From Corallium rubrum (lineage: Eukaryota > Cnidaria > Anthozoa > Scleralcyonacea > Coralliidae): a stretch of 64,000 nt of DNA. The first letter of the stretch is position 1. Each line of letters opens with the position of its first letter. The notes beneath the pieces are model-generated. The model did not search any database, was not told the DNA's origin, and saw nothing but the letters and a program-made list of their open reading frames with translations. Positions 1 to 10,100 of this stretch are shown piece after piece. The translations under genes and the position numbers were made by a program. The stretch spans positions 64,260,904 through 64,324,903 of the forward strand of contig OZ035997.1 in assembly GCA_964035015.1 (NCBI GenBank), read 5' to 3'.

Positions 1-897
1 AACACTTTCAATGTTTGGATAGACGTATTCCTCACTATCAGTCCGGGTCTTATTTGTGAACATTATCACAATACCTTTCATAGACTTTCGTGGGAGGTTA
101 ATGTGTTCGTTGATTAGGGTTGATCCAGCCATCCATTCAGTTGACTTCATTAGCGTCACGTGTTCGTAGGATAACGATCGACCAGCTGTGTACAGCGACG
201 TTATTTCACTGGCGATGTCGGTGTTATCAATTGTTTCATACTCCAGCTCAAGGTTTTCCAGTGTGTACCCGTCAACGGTCTCACTTGACTGAGCCACCAT
301 GATGTCACTCGCTTTTGGTAAGCTAATGACATAGCGGAGGTTGTTATACATTCCAAAGGGAGCATATAGTCCATGGTCCCCGAGGATCTTATCCAATCTC
401 ACCTTCATCCTCACTCCGTGGATTGTGAGCATCAGAGCGTCAGCCACCTTTTCAGCGTCCCCAGAGGAAGCCCCACTGTCGTCCTTAGACATCAGCTTTC
501 TCAGGTTTTCTGGACCAATTCCATACCCAACCATCTGATCCCTCACACTCTTTGGTAACCAGAGATCTCTGTACACACCAAGAACACTTTCACCCGTGTT
601 CTCGTAAACAGTCTCACCGGCTAGCTTGACGACCAGCCTTTCAACAAGGAGTTTGGAGAGATTGTTTAGGAACCACGACTTGGTGTTCATGTTTTTGAAG
701 TCGAACAATAGATGAAAGCTACCCGGGACCAAACAGCTATCAGGTTTTAGCTTTGGTATGTCGATGTAGAGGTCCTCACCAGGGTTGACTTTGTTGGGGT
801 TCATGGTGATTGTGTGTCTTGTCCTACTTCCCTTGATCTCCGACATTTTTGCCCGTCTAAATCCAGGTAACAGCTCTGTCTGACTTCTGTTGGTCAT
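1..897 (-). CDS. Polinton major capsid protein, N-terminal 299 aa (runs off left edge)
   Basis: The minus-strand frame opens at an ATG at 895-897 and stays open for 299 codons to the window edge, so the C-terminus is missing. The translation has features I know from Polinton/Maverick and adintovirus-type double jelly-roll capsid proteins: an early segment ending in PDSCLVPGSF, a run of beta-strand-like segments, the phrase NNLRYVISLP (about residues 195-204) and the signature YTLENLELEYETI (about 222-234). By family knowledge it would form the trimeric hexons of an icosahedral shell. The start follows the box GTAGTAT directly, a pattern shared with neighbouring element genes. It is the third of three closely packed leftward genes, after the 414-aa and 229-aa genes. 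No break is seen in the visible part. The family call rests on recalled motifs, not a search. Confidence 0.75.
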   Translation of the reverse strand, partial: MTNRSQTELLPGFRRAKMSEIKGSRTRHTITMNPNKVNPGEDLYIDIPKLKPDSCLVPGSFHLLFDFKNMNTKSWFLNNLSKLLVERLVVKLAGETVYENTGESVLGVYRDLWLPKSVRDQMVGYGIGPENLRKLMSKDDSGASSGDAEKVADALMLTIHGVRMKVRLDKILGDHGLYAPFGMYNNLRYVISLPKASDIMVAQSSETVDGYTLENLELEYETIDNTDIASEITSLYTAGRSLSYEHVTLMKSTEWMAGSTLINEHINLPRKSMKGIVIMFTNKTRTDSEEYVYPNIESV

Positions 898-914
898 ATA
901 CTACATAACAGGTT

Positions 915-2159
915 TTATTTTCTGTTTTTCCAGTAGTCATACAATAACCACGTTATAACTACAGCTAAAACCCACAGATTGTTGGCTAACCATGCTATCC
1001 CTTTTGCTCCCCAGGTCAGAACCTGTGCTACTAGGCTGAACAGTGGTGCTAACAGAGGTCCCAGCTTCTTACCCAGATTAGCGAGTGCCTTAGCGAAACC
1101 ACCAACAGCTTTTGCTCCCCCAGAGACAGTCTTTCTAGCGGCGACAACTATTGTGGTTATGATTCCAGCTATGGTGATGGCTATGGCAGACAGGCCAACC
1201 ATATTTTTCTTAGCCCACCTCTTAAAACGTTCCAACCTATTCAGGTCGTTGTTTTCCACCTCATTCTTTAAGATAGACACGGCTTCCGTATGTTCAGGCC
1301 TCTCACCAATCCTAATTCTTATGCTGTCTGCCTTTAATTCCGCTGTCTCACTGACGCTCTTGTAGAACTGTTCCTTAACAGGGTCAGCCTCTCTTAACGC
1401 TTTCAATCTGTAGTTATTGACCTCTGTCTCAAGGGCTTCAATCTTCTCTGTGTCCATACCTTGTGGGTTGAGTATTCCAGAGAGTTCTCTTACTTCCTGT
1501 TTGGGTATGAGTATTCTTTCCGCTTGTTCTTGTAGTTCTTCCTCTCTTTCTTCAATCCGATCGCTGATTACTGAGCTGGTTCGTGAGGTAATGTCACTCA
1601 CAACCTTTTCAGAAGTTATTGGGTCGTTGTTAGCCTCCTCGACGGCTCCTGTAATTCTTTTAGAGTGCTCAGCTTTAGCTTCTTCTATCAGCTTATCAAA
1701 ATCCTCGACATATCTATCAACTTTTTGATCTCCACTACGCCTAATCCCACCACCAGTCTTACGTACCATAACTACCTTACCTCTGAAAGTCGCTTTGACA
1801 GGTTTATCACCTTTACCAAGAGTAAATTCAGTTTGTTCGAGCAGTTCCCTAGATGCTTTACCGTCCCCCACACTCACCGTAAATCCGAGATCCTTTTCTT
1901 CTTTAAAGATTTTCTTTTTATCCTCTATGATAGCCCTCTTCATTGCTCCAGAATCACGGCCAACATTAGGGACACTTTCGTCTGATGTTACGCGTGTCAT
2001 ATCATCTGAACCTAACGTGGGGCGGCCTGTCAGATCGTCCAGTCTTCTTCTCTGATCTCCATCGGTGAAGCTCGTCTCGCCGGTATCTTCTTCACCCTCT
2101 ACTCTCTCTTCTTCTTTGTTAAGATCATCCATTCCGATGTTGACTTCTCCATCAGCCAT
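915..2159 (-). CDS. Polinton 414-aa membrane protein with acidic N-terminus
   Basis: This intact 414-aa minus-strand gene starts at ATG 2157-2159, six bases past the stop of the 229-aa gene and 17 bases before the capsid start, so the three form one tight leftward cluster. Residues 1-60 are acidic and low in hydrophobics. Residues 150-300 are charged and probably helical, with coiled-coil-like EEREEELQEQAERI. The last 100 residues hold at least two strong hydrophobic spans (VGLSAIAITIAGIITTIVV and the C-terminal WVLAVVITWLLY) plus a Gly/Ala-rich stretch between them. It ends in a basic tail, YWKNRK. I do not recognise a named family. Position beside the capsid genes suggests a virion membrane or internal protein. 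A shorter protein at 45.3-46.0 kb has a similar layout. The upstream box is TTAATATAAA directly before ATG. Confidence 0.7.
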   Translation of the reverse strand: MADGEVNIGMDDLNKEEERVEGEEDTGETSFTDGDQRRRLDDLTGRPTLGSDDMTRVTSDESVPNVGRDSGAMKRAIIEDKKKIFKEEKDLGFTVSVGDGKASRELLEQTEFTLGKGDKPVKATFRGKVVMVRKTGGGIRRSGDQKVDRYVEDFDKLIEEAKAEHSKRITGAVEEANNDPITSEKVVSDITSRTSSVISDRIEEREEELQEQAERILIPKQEVRELSGILNPQGMDTEKIEALETEVNNYRLKALREADPVKEQFYKSVSETAELKADSIRIRIGERPEHTEAVSILKNEVENNDLNRLERFKRWAKKNMVGLSAIAITIAGIITTIVVAARKTVSGGAKAVGGFAKALANLGKKLGPLLAPLFSLVAQVLTWGAKGIAWLANNLWVLAVVITWLLYDYWKNRK

Positions 2160-2165
2160 TTTATA

Positions 2166-2855
2166 TTAACCTATGTACAGCTCAAGCAGAACAGCTCCGA
2201 TCCCAACCGGTCGACCTTCTGACTGATCATTGTTTCCACGAACCCTAAAGGTCATCTTACCATAAACACCCTTTCGGATCTCAGCTTTCGACTGAATGTC
2301 TGTGTAGTGCTGTACACTTCCTTTCAGACTCTGCTCAGAGGTTATCGGAAGAGTACCAATCAGATTACTCCTCCTCCCATTGTCCAGACTTTTCTCACTC
2401 TCAACAGCGTCACATGAGATCCCGACATACCTCAACCCTCTGTTGATGTCCACCTGGTTTGGACTATTTCTCCACCAACCACCACCAGCAGTTGTCACAT
2501 CGTTCTCATCAAGACCCAAAAGAAGGCCCATCTTCCCAAGTTTCAACTTCTTTGACGTTTTCACTTTAGAAGTTACGTTGTAAACATTCTTTCCGAACTC
2601 AACCACCTCACTGTGGGTCCCGGCTAAAGTCTTAACGAATGTTTCCAACGCGTCAAAGTTCAGATAACCTTCAGGAGCGGATGCCTCCTTACCATCGAAC
2701 GACACCGAAACGTTCAGACCTGACACCACATTGTTATACTTCCAGTATACAGTAGCTTTCTTCAGCATTATTTGTGGTTTTGGACCTGTCACCATGATAG
2801 GTTGTTCGAAATAGACAGTCTTCTCACTGTTCTCAATGAATAATGTTAACCTCAT
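2166..2855 (-). CDS. Candidate Polinton minor capsid (penton-like) protein, 229 aa
   Basis: This intact 229-aa gene starts at ATG 2853-2855 and is the first gene of the capsid cluster. The protein is rich in alternating hydrophobic and polar residues, as expected for a jelly-roll or other beta fold, and has no membrane span. Segments such as VYWKYNNV, GYLNFDALETF, LGKMGLLLGLD, GLRYVGISCD and NLIGTLPIT look like conserved blocks of a protein I associate with animal Polintons. A role as the small capsid (penton) protein is inferred from size, predicted fold and position directly upstream of the capsid gene; it is not proved by a motif. A receptor or spike protein is an alternative. The upstream sequence TTAATATATA lies eight bases before the ATG. 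Confidence 0.55.
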   Translation of the reverse strand: MRLTLFIENSEKTVYFEQPIMVTGPKPQIMLKKATVYWKYNNVVSGLNVSVSFDGKEASAPEGYLNFDALETFVKTLAGTHSEVVEFGKNVYNVTSKVKTSKKLKLGKMGLLLGLDENDVTTAGGGWWRNSPNQVDINRGLRYVGISCDAVESEKSLDNGRRSNLIGTLPITSEQSLKGSVQHYTDIQSKAEIRKGVYGKMTFRVRGNNDQSEGRPVGIGAVLLELYIG

Positions 2856-2869
2856 CCTCAGAGTATATA

Positions 2870-5042
2870 TTAACCCAGGTTTTGTACGTTACTTTCGGGT
2901 ATCCATGAGTTGTGTTTACTATCATAACCCAACCACTTGACCAGTGGCGTGGTGGCAAGTTTTAGGCTGGGGTGGCCAGATTAGCTTTGGCGCCCCTCAC
3001 CCCCCCCCCCCCCGAAAAAAAGGACTCCCCCCCGAAAAAAAAGGAAGAAAAAAAGAAAGACATTACTGTATTTGATAAATGGTCACATTTTTTGTTTTAA
3101 AATAACACTCAAGTAGCAATATATAATATTACAACAAACAACGCCACGCCATTGCGAGCACCAAAGTAGCGCCAAACCTCTAGGAGGGTCCGGGGCATGC
3201 TCCCCTGGAAAATTTTGAAATCTAGAGTCTCTGATATGCCATTTCCTGCATTTTGGAGTGAGATTTTACAGAATTCTGAAGATTATAGAACTTCATAGAA
3301 AACACAAAAGATTACAGATTTCAGATCTTTATATCCCCCAGTGAAGACCTAGCTATACAAAGAAATAGGTTTATTTTGTTAAGTTTTGGCGCCCTTGCTA
3401 GTTTTGGCGCCCTTGCTAGTTTTGGCGCCCTTGCTAGTTTTGGCGCCCCTTCTGCAACCCCAGCTGGGGGGGCCTTGGCCCCCCCGGCCCCCCCTGCCAC
3501 CACGCCACTGGAGAGAGACGTGACTCTCGGTCTGATTTCGGTCGCGCAACCTATTTGCGTTCGTAGATTACGCTCTTGCCGGCTCGTTGACTCAAGACAC
3601 GTTGGGACTGTATCTTTCAATTTGCGTTTATTTCTTACTCACAGCACACTCTCACTCATTACAACTACAACAACAACTAACTTACTCTATGTTTACAGCT
3701 TATATTTATAATCAGAACATGGGAAGACATTCTCTAACTTTGACATATTTTCTATACGTTATTCCTACGGTATTATGGGATAATATTCTGTAAAATCATG
3801 TTCCTTTTCGGCTTTTCCTAATTAATATAAGTTCAAGTTTACTTAATAATGTGGTTTGGCCACAATTCCTAATCTTTAATTAAGGTTTATTTTGTTAAGT
3901 TTTGGCGCCCTTGCTAGTTTTGGCGCCCTTGCTAGTTTTGGCGCCCCTTCTGCAACCCCAGCTGGGGGGGCCTTGGCCCCCCCGGCCCCCCCTGCCACCA
4001 CGCCACTGCACTTGACCAACACCATCTTCTTTCCCGCGACTCTCTTTCTCTTCAACACCTTCTCTACTCTATAAACGTCATCCTTCTTATCCACCGGCGA
4101 CAGCTCTTCCTCATAGAACTTTCCGATAATCGGTTCACCCTCAACGTCCTCTATCCCGTAAACGTTTGGGTCACCACGGATGACCTCCGTAACCCTGAAG
4201 ATTTCCCCAGTGAAGTTAGCCTCATAACCTTTCGTAAATATGCTCTTATACTTTGACACCCTTACAGTGTCCCCAACCCGGAACTTGGTTAAGGGATAAT
4301 CACCAAAATGGTGACCGAACAACGTATTCCAAACCTGATTTCCGTTTGACTTACCGATATCCTTTGGCTTCAACATAACGACACTGTGTTTTGTGTTGTT
4401 ATAACCCTCAACGAGGTCGTCCAGGACATCAATCCACCTATAAGTCCCCTTGGTGTAAAAGTACTTCCACATAGCAGTCTTAAGTGTTCTGTTAAATCGT
4501 TCGACGATCGCTGCTTTCTTGTCCGAAAACGTACTGAAGTACTTAACACCGTGTTCCTTCAGTAGGCCTCTCACACCAACGTTATAAAACTCCTTTCCAT
4601 CGTCGAACTGAGCCAGGTCGGGGTAGTCACCAAATCGGTCTTTGAACTGTTCCAACAACTCAGCCACAGCCTTAGTCATGTTTTTCGTGTCCTTTCTGTA
4701 AACGGGAACGGCGAAAGCATACCTACTCAGAATCTCAACAGCTGTTAGGATCCAGTAATACCCCTTATTCTGGTTCTTATACTTCCCCATATCAACCAAG
4801 TCCATCTGTATCTGTTCACCAAGGTGGCTGACGAACGTCTGTCTGAATTTATGTTTCCTCACAACCGGTTTGTACCTCGTGTATGTGTCCTGTGTTTTCA
4901 GCCAGTCCCTCACTACCTTCCTACTCACATCAAGACCTTCTCCCACCGCCTTCTGGTACAATCGTTCAGCTGATTGATACCCTGTTTTTGGATTGTAGTA
5001 AATATCTCTCAGTTCCTGTTCCAGCCCAACCCCAGCGTCCAT
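2870..5042 (-). pseudogene. Polinton retroviral-type integrase, C-terminus split by a hAT insertion
   Basis: I place the start at ATG 5040-5042 (MDAGVGLEQ); the frame is open further upstream but only from a TTG. The protein has an N-terminal helical region and an rve catalytic core. The DDE triad is visible: Asp in IQMDLVDMG, Asp in AQFDDGKEF and Glu in AAIVERFNRT. A beta-rich region with RVGDTVRVSKYK follows. The family inserts element DNA into the host genome. After KMVLVK at about 4017 the frame enters the hAT element (2942-4008) and reads 30-odd foreign residues to a stop at 3876. The native C-terminal coding lies on the far side, 2933 down to a TAA at 2870-2872, and looks like the end of a chromodomain (a W-x-P-E-S-N-V block), as in other Polinton integrases. 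The catalytic core itself is unbroken. Confidence 0.85.
2942..4008. mobile_element. Non-autonomous hAT-type element in the integrase gene, 8-bp TSD
   Basis: The ends are a perfect 16-bp inverted repeat, CAGTGGCGTGGTGGCA, at 2942-2957 and 3993-4008. The 8-bp direct repeat CACTTGAC flanks it at 2934-2941 and 4009-4016. CAGTGGCG-type ends with 8-bp duplications are typical of hAT elements. It has no transposase. The right-end module, with TTTTGGCGCCCTTGCTAG repeats, a GGGGGG/CCCCCC hairpin and the TIR, occurs twice, at about 3365-3511 and 3884-4008. The inner copy also ends in a complete TIR, so the element looks partly duplicated or was hit by a second copy. The insertion truncates the Polinton integrase. 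Frames across the GGCGCC repeats are open by composition and are not genes. Confidence 0.85.
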
Positions 5043-5061
5043 ATAACCTAACCTATGATAT
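5043..5061. promoter_or_regulatory. 19-bp bidirectional promoter between integrase and 475-aa gene
   Basis: Only 19 bases separate the two divergent ATGs. The minus gene start is preceded by AGGTTATATG and the plus gene start by TATGATATATG, so each ATG lies directly next to a TATA-like box. Both genes must be driven from this interval or from within each other. The arrangement is direct sequence; the promoter role is inferred. Confidence 0.5.
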
Positions 5062-6489
5062 ATGGATAAGACCCTGAGAGAGTTTTTCACCAAATACCCA
5101 TACGCCGATAGAACCAAGTTTATAACTGATTCAGTCTTCGGTCAGTCAGAACCTGGTGTGTTCTTCGGACCTATCAACGATTCGTACATCTACACTGGCG
5201 ACAGAGATTTTAAGAACAATAGAGACTACACCAAGTACTTAACAATAAATAAACCACTGCCCAGATTTCCGAAGATATGGCTTGGTGGTGGTACGGTACA
5301 GAAAGTTCAGGGTAAGCGGCACTGGAAGAGTGACATTGAGGGAAAATACGACTTCTCGAAGTTCACGTATCTATCAGACAACGCCATAGACTACGACCTT
5401 AACAATTTCAGGATCTACGTTAACGGCCAAGACTTTTTTATGTCAAAGTTACCAGTCCTGAATCCAGGGAACCGGACGGACATCGCGAAATGGTGGAATG
5501 ATAATGAACCTTATTACCAACTTATAACCGCTGTTTACCTCAGTTCGTACTGCTGTGGCGTTGGGGTAGAACACCTAAAATTCTCAGAAGACGTATATCC
5601 GGTGGTCTCCTCTATCATGCGTTTCCATCTCTATTTCACCACGCGACGTATACTAAGACGTCTGATAACGGAAAAGAGGAGTGACCTAATGAGAGAGTTT
5701 GGCGTCGGAGATGATGTGATTGACAACATGGCGAACATACCTAGGGAAAAAAAGTTCCTGATTAATCCGAAGTCTGGTTACAAACACAACCGTTCGTTCC
5801 ATGAGTGGATGTGGCGTCTCAATAGCGACTATAAGACACACTACAGAAGGTTCATCCCTTTACGGACAAATGGTTTCACCAGGGTAGGTCTGCAGTATCT
5901 GAATGAGTCCATCGAGGCTTATGTTTACGCCGTTCTCGGCTCACAGGCTAAAACAAGAGTCAGCGTTGTTAACAAAGGTGCTGGCAGTCCTGAGACACAG
6001 CAGGAATTCAGAGCCCTTGTAGAGGATGCCGTCGTTAACTATTCCGTTAGTACTTGGATTCTGAACATGAACAGGGCAATATCAGATACTAACGTCACCC
6101 AGAACCTGGCCATAAGTCCTGACACGTGGTTAGTGCCGGGTTCACTGACGATACTGAAGGAAAAAATCATAGGGTACAACAACGTTCTCAGACGTGCGTC
6201 GGAGGTGATGAGGTTTGGTATTAATTCTAAGGTCAACTACCAAGGTGTTCACAAACAACCACCAAAGACACACCAAGAAAGCGGTCCACATCTGGAAACA
6301 CTAGACAACACTGACGGACAAACCGACAAACCAGCCGTCCATACATCTGACAAACCAACCGTCCGTACACCTGACAAACCAACCGTCCACACACCTGATA
6401 GACAACCAAAGCCGGACAATGAGTTGGGAATCCTATTGGTTCTAACAGCTGTGTTTGGGTATCTGTTCAGTAAATATTGCCAGGGTTAA
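5062..6489 (+). CDS. Polinton 475-aa protein with Thr/Pro repeat linker and C-terminal membrane anchor
   Basis: The gene starts at ATG 5062, 19 bp from the divergent integrase start. Residues 1-390 look like one large folded domain with many aromatics (YPYADRTKF, PKIWLGGGT, WWNDNEPYYQL, SFHEWMWRL). Residues 395-450 are a low-complexity linker with three near-identical HTxDKPTV units. A single hydrophobic span, ELGILLVLTAVFGYLFSKY, ends the protein. I do not recognise the family. The layout fits a virion or membrane-associated protein with its large domain outside the membrane. A Penelope-like element is inserted at codon 473. It swaps the native ending (two codons and TAG at 10205-10207, found after the right target duplication) for CQG-stop, so the protein is probably little changed. 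Confidence 0.7.
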   Translation: MDKTLREFFTKYPYADRTKFITDSVFGQSEPGVFFGPINDSYIYTGDRDFKNNRDYTKYLTINKPLPRFPKIWLGGGTVQKVQGKRHWKSDIEGKYDFSKFTYLSDNAIDYDLNNFRIYVNGQDFFMSKLPVLNPGNRTDIAKWWNDNEPYYQLITAVYLSSYCCGVGVEHLKFSEDVYPVVSSIMRFHLYFTTRRILRRLITEKRSDLMREFGVGDDVIDNMANIPREKKFLINPKSGYKHNRSFHEWMWRLNSDYKTHYRRFIPLRTNGFTRVGLQYLNESIEAYVYAVLGSQAKTRVSVVNKGAGSPETQQEFRALVEDAVVNYSVSTWILNMNRAISDTNVTQNLAISPDTWLVPGSLTILKEKIIGYNNVLRRASEVMRFGINSKVNYQGVHKQPPKTHQESGPHLETLDNTDGQTDKPAVHTSDKPTVRTPDKPTVHTPDRQPKPDNELGILLVLTAVFGYLFSKYCQG

Positions 6490-6520
6490 GTCACGTTGGC
6501 CTGAAAAACAGAGAAAAATC

Positions 6521-6558
6521 TTCTCGACGTTTCGAGCGAAGGCCCTTCGTCAGGAGAA
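6521..6558 (-). ncRNA. Hammerhead ribozyme motif, left arm of Penelope-like element
   Basis: Read on the minus strand this is the same 38-nt structure as at 10063-10100: stem I TTCTC/GAGAA, core CTGACGA, stem II GGGC-CTTC-GCTC, GAAA, a minimal C/G stem III, and the cleavage triplet GTC. Core position 7 is C, which the motif tolerates. Hammerheads in Penelope-like terminal repeats are published knowledge. Stem III has no loop, so activity may need a dimer. Confidence 0.75.
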
Positions 6559-6808
6559 ATTAGTAAACAACTCACATGTGGTCACGCGTATTCATAGCAG
6601 AGCTACAATGGGAATCACGTGAACACATGTAAGCCAATAAAAACAAAGTAAACAAATAAATTAATATGTAATTTTAGCCTGTGTGCAGGTGCTGACCCAA
6701 TTTGTGGGTTAGGTACCTGCAAATAGGCAAAGAAACAGGTTATAAATTACTATTTAAATCATCAGAAAAAGGTTAAGGAAAAGGTGTGGAATATGGTGGT
6801 GGAGTGAG

Positions 6809-8745
6809 CTAAATGAAAGAGAATCGCTCATTGAGGCCGTGAGGGTGAATGGTACCAAGTTTGTAAATGAGACGCATTTCTTGTTTACGACGAGTATCGT
6901 TACAACCTGTAATGGGCTGAATGGCACAGATTTTCATATTGGAAAAGGAGTGGTTGGCACTGTTGAAGTGCCTGGCAACAGGTTTGTTTGGCACATTGTA
7001 TTTGACATCACGAAGGTGTTCAACAAACCTGTCACCTAAACGTCTTCCAGTTTCCCCGATGTAAAGCATGGGACATTTACTGCAAGAGATACAGTAAATG
7101 AGGTTGGAGGAAGTGCAAGTGAAACTGTGGGTTATGTTGAACCTACATTTTGGAGCCGAAATTGAAATTGAGGAGTCTAAGTATTTACAGGTGTTGCACC
7201 TACCACGACAGCAAGTGCTGGTGCCAACATGAGATACCAAGGCTTGCTGCAGTGAGCTGTGAACAACGTTTTCCCGGATGTTTTTGCTATGCCGAAAAGA
7301 TACTAGGGGTTTCTCAGAGAAAATGGAAGATGTTTCTGGGTCATTTTTAATGAGAACGAAATTGCGGCTAATGATGTCCCTTACTTTGAAATTGAAGGGA
7401 TGAAAAGTGAGAACTAGAGGTACTTTTTCATTAGAAATGGTAGCCAAAGGTTCGCTTAAGGTGTCTGAACGGGAAATGTTGGAGACCTTGTGTAAGGCAG
7501 TGTTTAAGAGGTGGGAAGGATAACCGCGATTAACAAAAAAGTTTCTCATTTCCAAACATTTGGCATTGAAATCATCATCTTCACTGCAGAGGCGGCGAAG
7601 ACGAAGAAATTGAGAGAAAGGAATGGAAGTTTTGGTGTGTTTAGGATGATGAGAGGAGAAGAGGAGGTAGCTATGAGAGTCAGTGGTCTTGTAAAAGACA
7701 GAAGTGCTCAGCTTATTACCATTAATGGAGATGAGAATATCTAAGAACGACACACTAGTCTCACTGATCTCCCATGTGAACTGGAGTGCTGGGTGGAAGT
7801 CATTAACATAGTTAATGAAGCAAACCAGGTCAGCGCGCGAACATGATGCAGTGCCTAAGCAATCATCAATGAACCGACCATAGTAGTCAGGTAGGAAACC
7901 AGTGTATTGTTCAAAGATTTGTTTTTCCACATAACCAACAAATAAGTTGGCATAGTTAGGGCCCATTTTGGTACCCATGGCTACACCACTAACTTGTTGG
8001 TAATGCTCACCATCAAATGAAAAATTGTTGAGGGTGAGCACTAACTCGGCCAGGCGTAACAAAGTAGTGGTCGATGGCTCCCGAGTTGTACGTTGATCAA
8101 AGAAATATTTAAGTGCTTGAAGACCATCGTGATGCGGGATGACAGTGTAGAGTGATTTGACATCCATGGTGAAGATGAAATGATGTGAACTCTGAAAACT
8201 AATGTGGTCACAAATTTTCAGAGCATGTTTGGTGTCCTTGATGTAAGAAGGTAAATTCTTAACCAAGGGCGCCATGATGTGGTCAAGGTAGGATGAAATG
8301 GCTTGGGTAGGGCAACCACAAGCAGACACTATAGGTCTACCTGGGTTGTTGGGTTTGTGAATTTTGGGAAGGAAGTACATGACAGGTGTGCGTGGAGTGG
8401 TGGTTAGGAGATTGCTTGCTGTATCAGGCAATTCCCCAGTGGTGATGAGGTTGTTGATGGTGGATCGAATGGTGGTGTTGTGTTGGGATGTCAAATCACC
8501 ATCAACTCTGCTGTAAAAAGCAGTGTCGTTTAGCTGCCTTTGAGCCTCTTCGCGGTACAAATCAGCTCTCCAGACAACCAAAGCACCACCTTTGTCAGCA
8601 CGTTTGATGACAATATCATTCCGGCTACGCAATGATTTTAAAGCACTTAATTCACTAGAGCTGAGATTAGATGGCGTTTTGGGCCTAAAAGGTGGGAGCT
8701 GATCTATATCATGTCGACATTGTCGAATGAAAAGATCAATTGCTT
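6809..8745 (-). CDS. Penelope-like reverse transcriptase with GIY-YIG endonuclease (5' truncated)
   Basis: The minus frame is open from the inverted-copy junction at about 8745 to the stop at 6809, roughly 645 codons, with no natural start, so the N-terminus is lost. RT blocks run in order: DIVIKRADKGGALVV, YFLPKIHKPNNPGRPIVSA, FIFTMDVKSLYTVIPH, QVSGVAMGTKMGPNYANLF, and the catalytic FIDDC in YYGRFIDDCLG. A Cys-rich linker (TCCRGRCNTCKYL) precedes the endonuclease. That domain is the GIY-YIG type in Penelope form: IYCISCSKCPMLYIGETGRR, with RFVEHLRDV and the Asn of HFNSANH further on. The protein makes cDNA and nicks target DNA for retrotransposition. No stop or frameshift is seen in the retained part. 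The call is secure from motif order. Confidence 0.92.
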
Positions 8746-8769
8746 AGGCACTGCATCATTGCTTAGGAA

Positions 8770-9812
8770 CTGCATCATGTTCGCGCGCTGACCTGGTTTG
8801 CTTCATTAACTATGTTAATGACTTCCACCCAGCACTCCAGTTCACATGGGAGATCAGTGAGACTAGTGTGTCGTTCTTAGATATTCTCATCTCCATTAAT
8901 GGTAATAAGCTGAGCACTTCTGTCTTTTACAAGACCACTGACTCTCATAGCTACCTCCTCTTCTCCTCTCATCATCCTAAACACACCAAAACTTCCATTC
9001 CTTTCTCTCAATTTCTTCGTCTTCGCCGCCTCTGCAGTGAAGATGATGATTTCAATGCCAAATGTTTGGAAATGAGAAACTTTTTTGTTAATCGCGGTTA
9101 TCCTTCCCACCTCTTAAACACTGCCTTACACAAGGTCTCCAACATTTCCCGTTCAGACACCTTAAGCGAACCTTTGGCTACCATTTCTAATGAAAAAGTA
9201 CCTCTAGTTCTCACTTTTCATCCCTTCAATTTCAAAGTAAGGGACATCATTAGCCGCAATTTCGTTCTCATTAAAAATGACCCAGAAACATCTTCCATTT
9301 TCTCTGAGAAACCCCTAGTATCTTTTCGGCATAGCAAAAACATCCGGGAAAACGTTGTTCACAGCTCACTGCAGCAAGCCTTGGTATCTCATGTTGGCAC
9401 CAGCACTTGCTGTCGTGGTAGGTGCAACACCTGTAAATACTTAGACTCCTCAATTTCAATTTCGGCTCCAAAATGTAGGTTTAACATAACCCACAGTTTC
9501 ACTTGCACTTCCTCCAACCTCATTTACTGTATCTCTTGCAGTAAATGTCCCATGCTTTACATCGGGGAAACTGGAAGACGTTTAGGTGACAGGTTTGTTG
9601 AACACCTTCGTGATGTCAAATACAATGTGCCAAACAAACCTGTTGCCAGGCACTTCAACAGTGCCAACCACTCCTTTTCCAATATGAAAATCTGTGCCAT
9701 TCAGCCCATTACAGGTTGTAACGATACTCGTCGTAAACAAGAAATGCGTCTCATTTACAAACTTGGTACCATTCACCCTCACGGCCTCAATGAGCGATTC
9801 TCTTTCATTTAG
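8770..9812 (+). pseudogene. Inverted partial copy of the Penelope-like RT/GIY-YIG gene
   Basis: This plus-strand frame repeats the last 340 or so codons of the leftward copy, from CSRADLVCFINY through the end of RT, the Cys-rich linker and the GIY-YIG domain, to the same C-terminus NERFSFI. It lacks the RT fingers and the catalytic FIDDC block, so it cannot encode an active RT. Over the shared stretch I see no difference in the protein, so the duplication is recent or was corrected by gene conversion. Confidence 0.88.
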
Positions 9813-10062
9813 CTCACTCCACCACCATATTCCACACCTTTTCCTTAACCTTTTTCTGATGATTTAAATAGTAATTTATAACCTGTTTCTTTGCCTATTT
9901 GCAGGTACCTGACCCACAAATTGGGTCAGCACCTGCACACAGGCTAAAATTACATATTAATTTATTTGTTTACTTTGTTTTTATTGGCTTACATGTGTTC
10001 ACGTGATTCCCATTGTAGCTCTGCTATAAATACGCGTGACCACATGTGAGTTGTTTACTAAT

Positions 10063-10100
10063 TTCTCCTGACGAAGGGCCTTCGCTCGAAACGTCGAGAA
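10063..10100 (+). ncRNA. Hammerhead ribozyme motif, right arm of Penelope-like element
   Basis: TTCTC (10063-10067) can pair with GAGAA (10096-10100) as stem I. CTGACGA (10068-10074) is the conserved core. GGGC (10076-10079) pairs with GCTC (10084-10087) around the loop CTTC as stem II, with one unpaired A. GAAA (10088-10091) follows, then C/G as a minimal stem III and GTC (10093-10095), with predicted cleavage after 10095. The layout matches Penelope-associated hammerheads. Confidence 0.75.

Noticed and set aside
3321..3711. Ala/Pro-rich frames on both strands
   Set aside because: They are read through the GGCGCC and G/C-run repeats of the hAT element.
7150..9471. Short frames antisense to the Penelope-like RT
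   Set aside because: They are mirror-image shadows present in both inverted arms; the RT/GIY-YIG frame explains the sequence.
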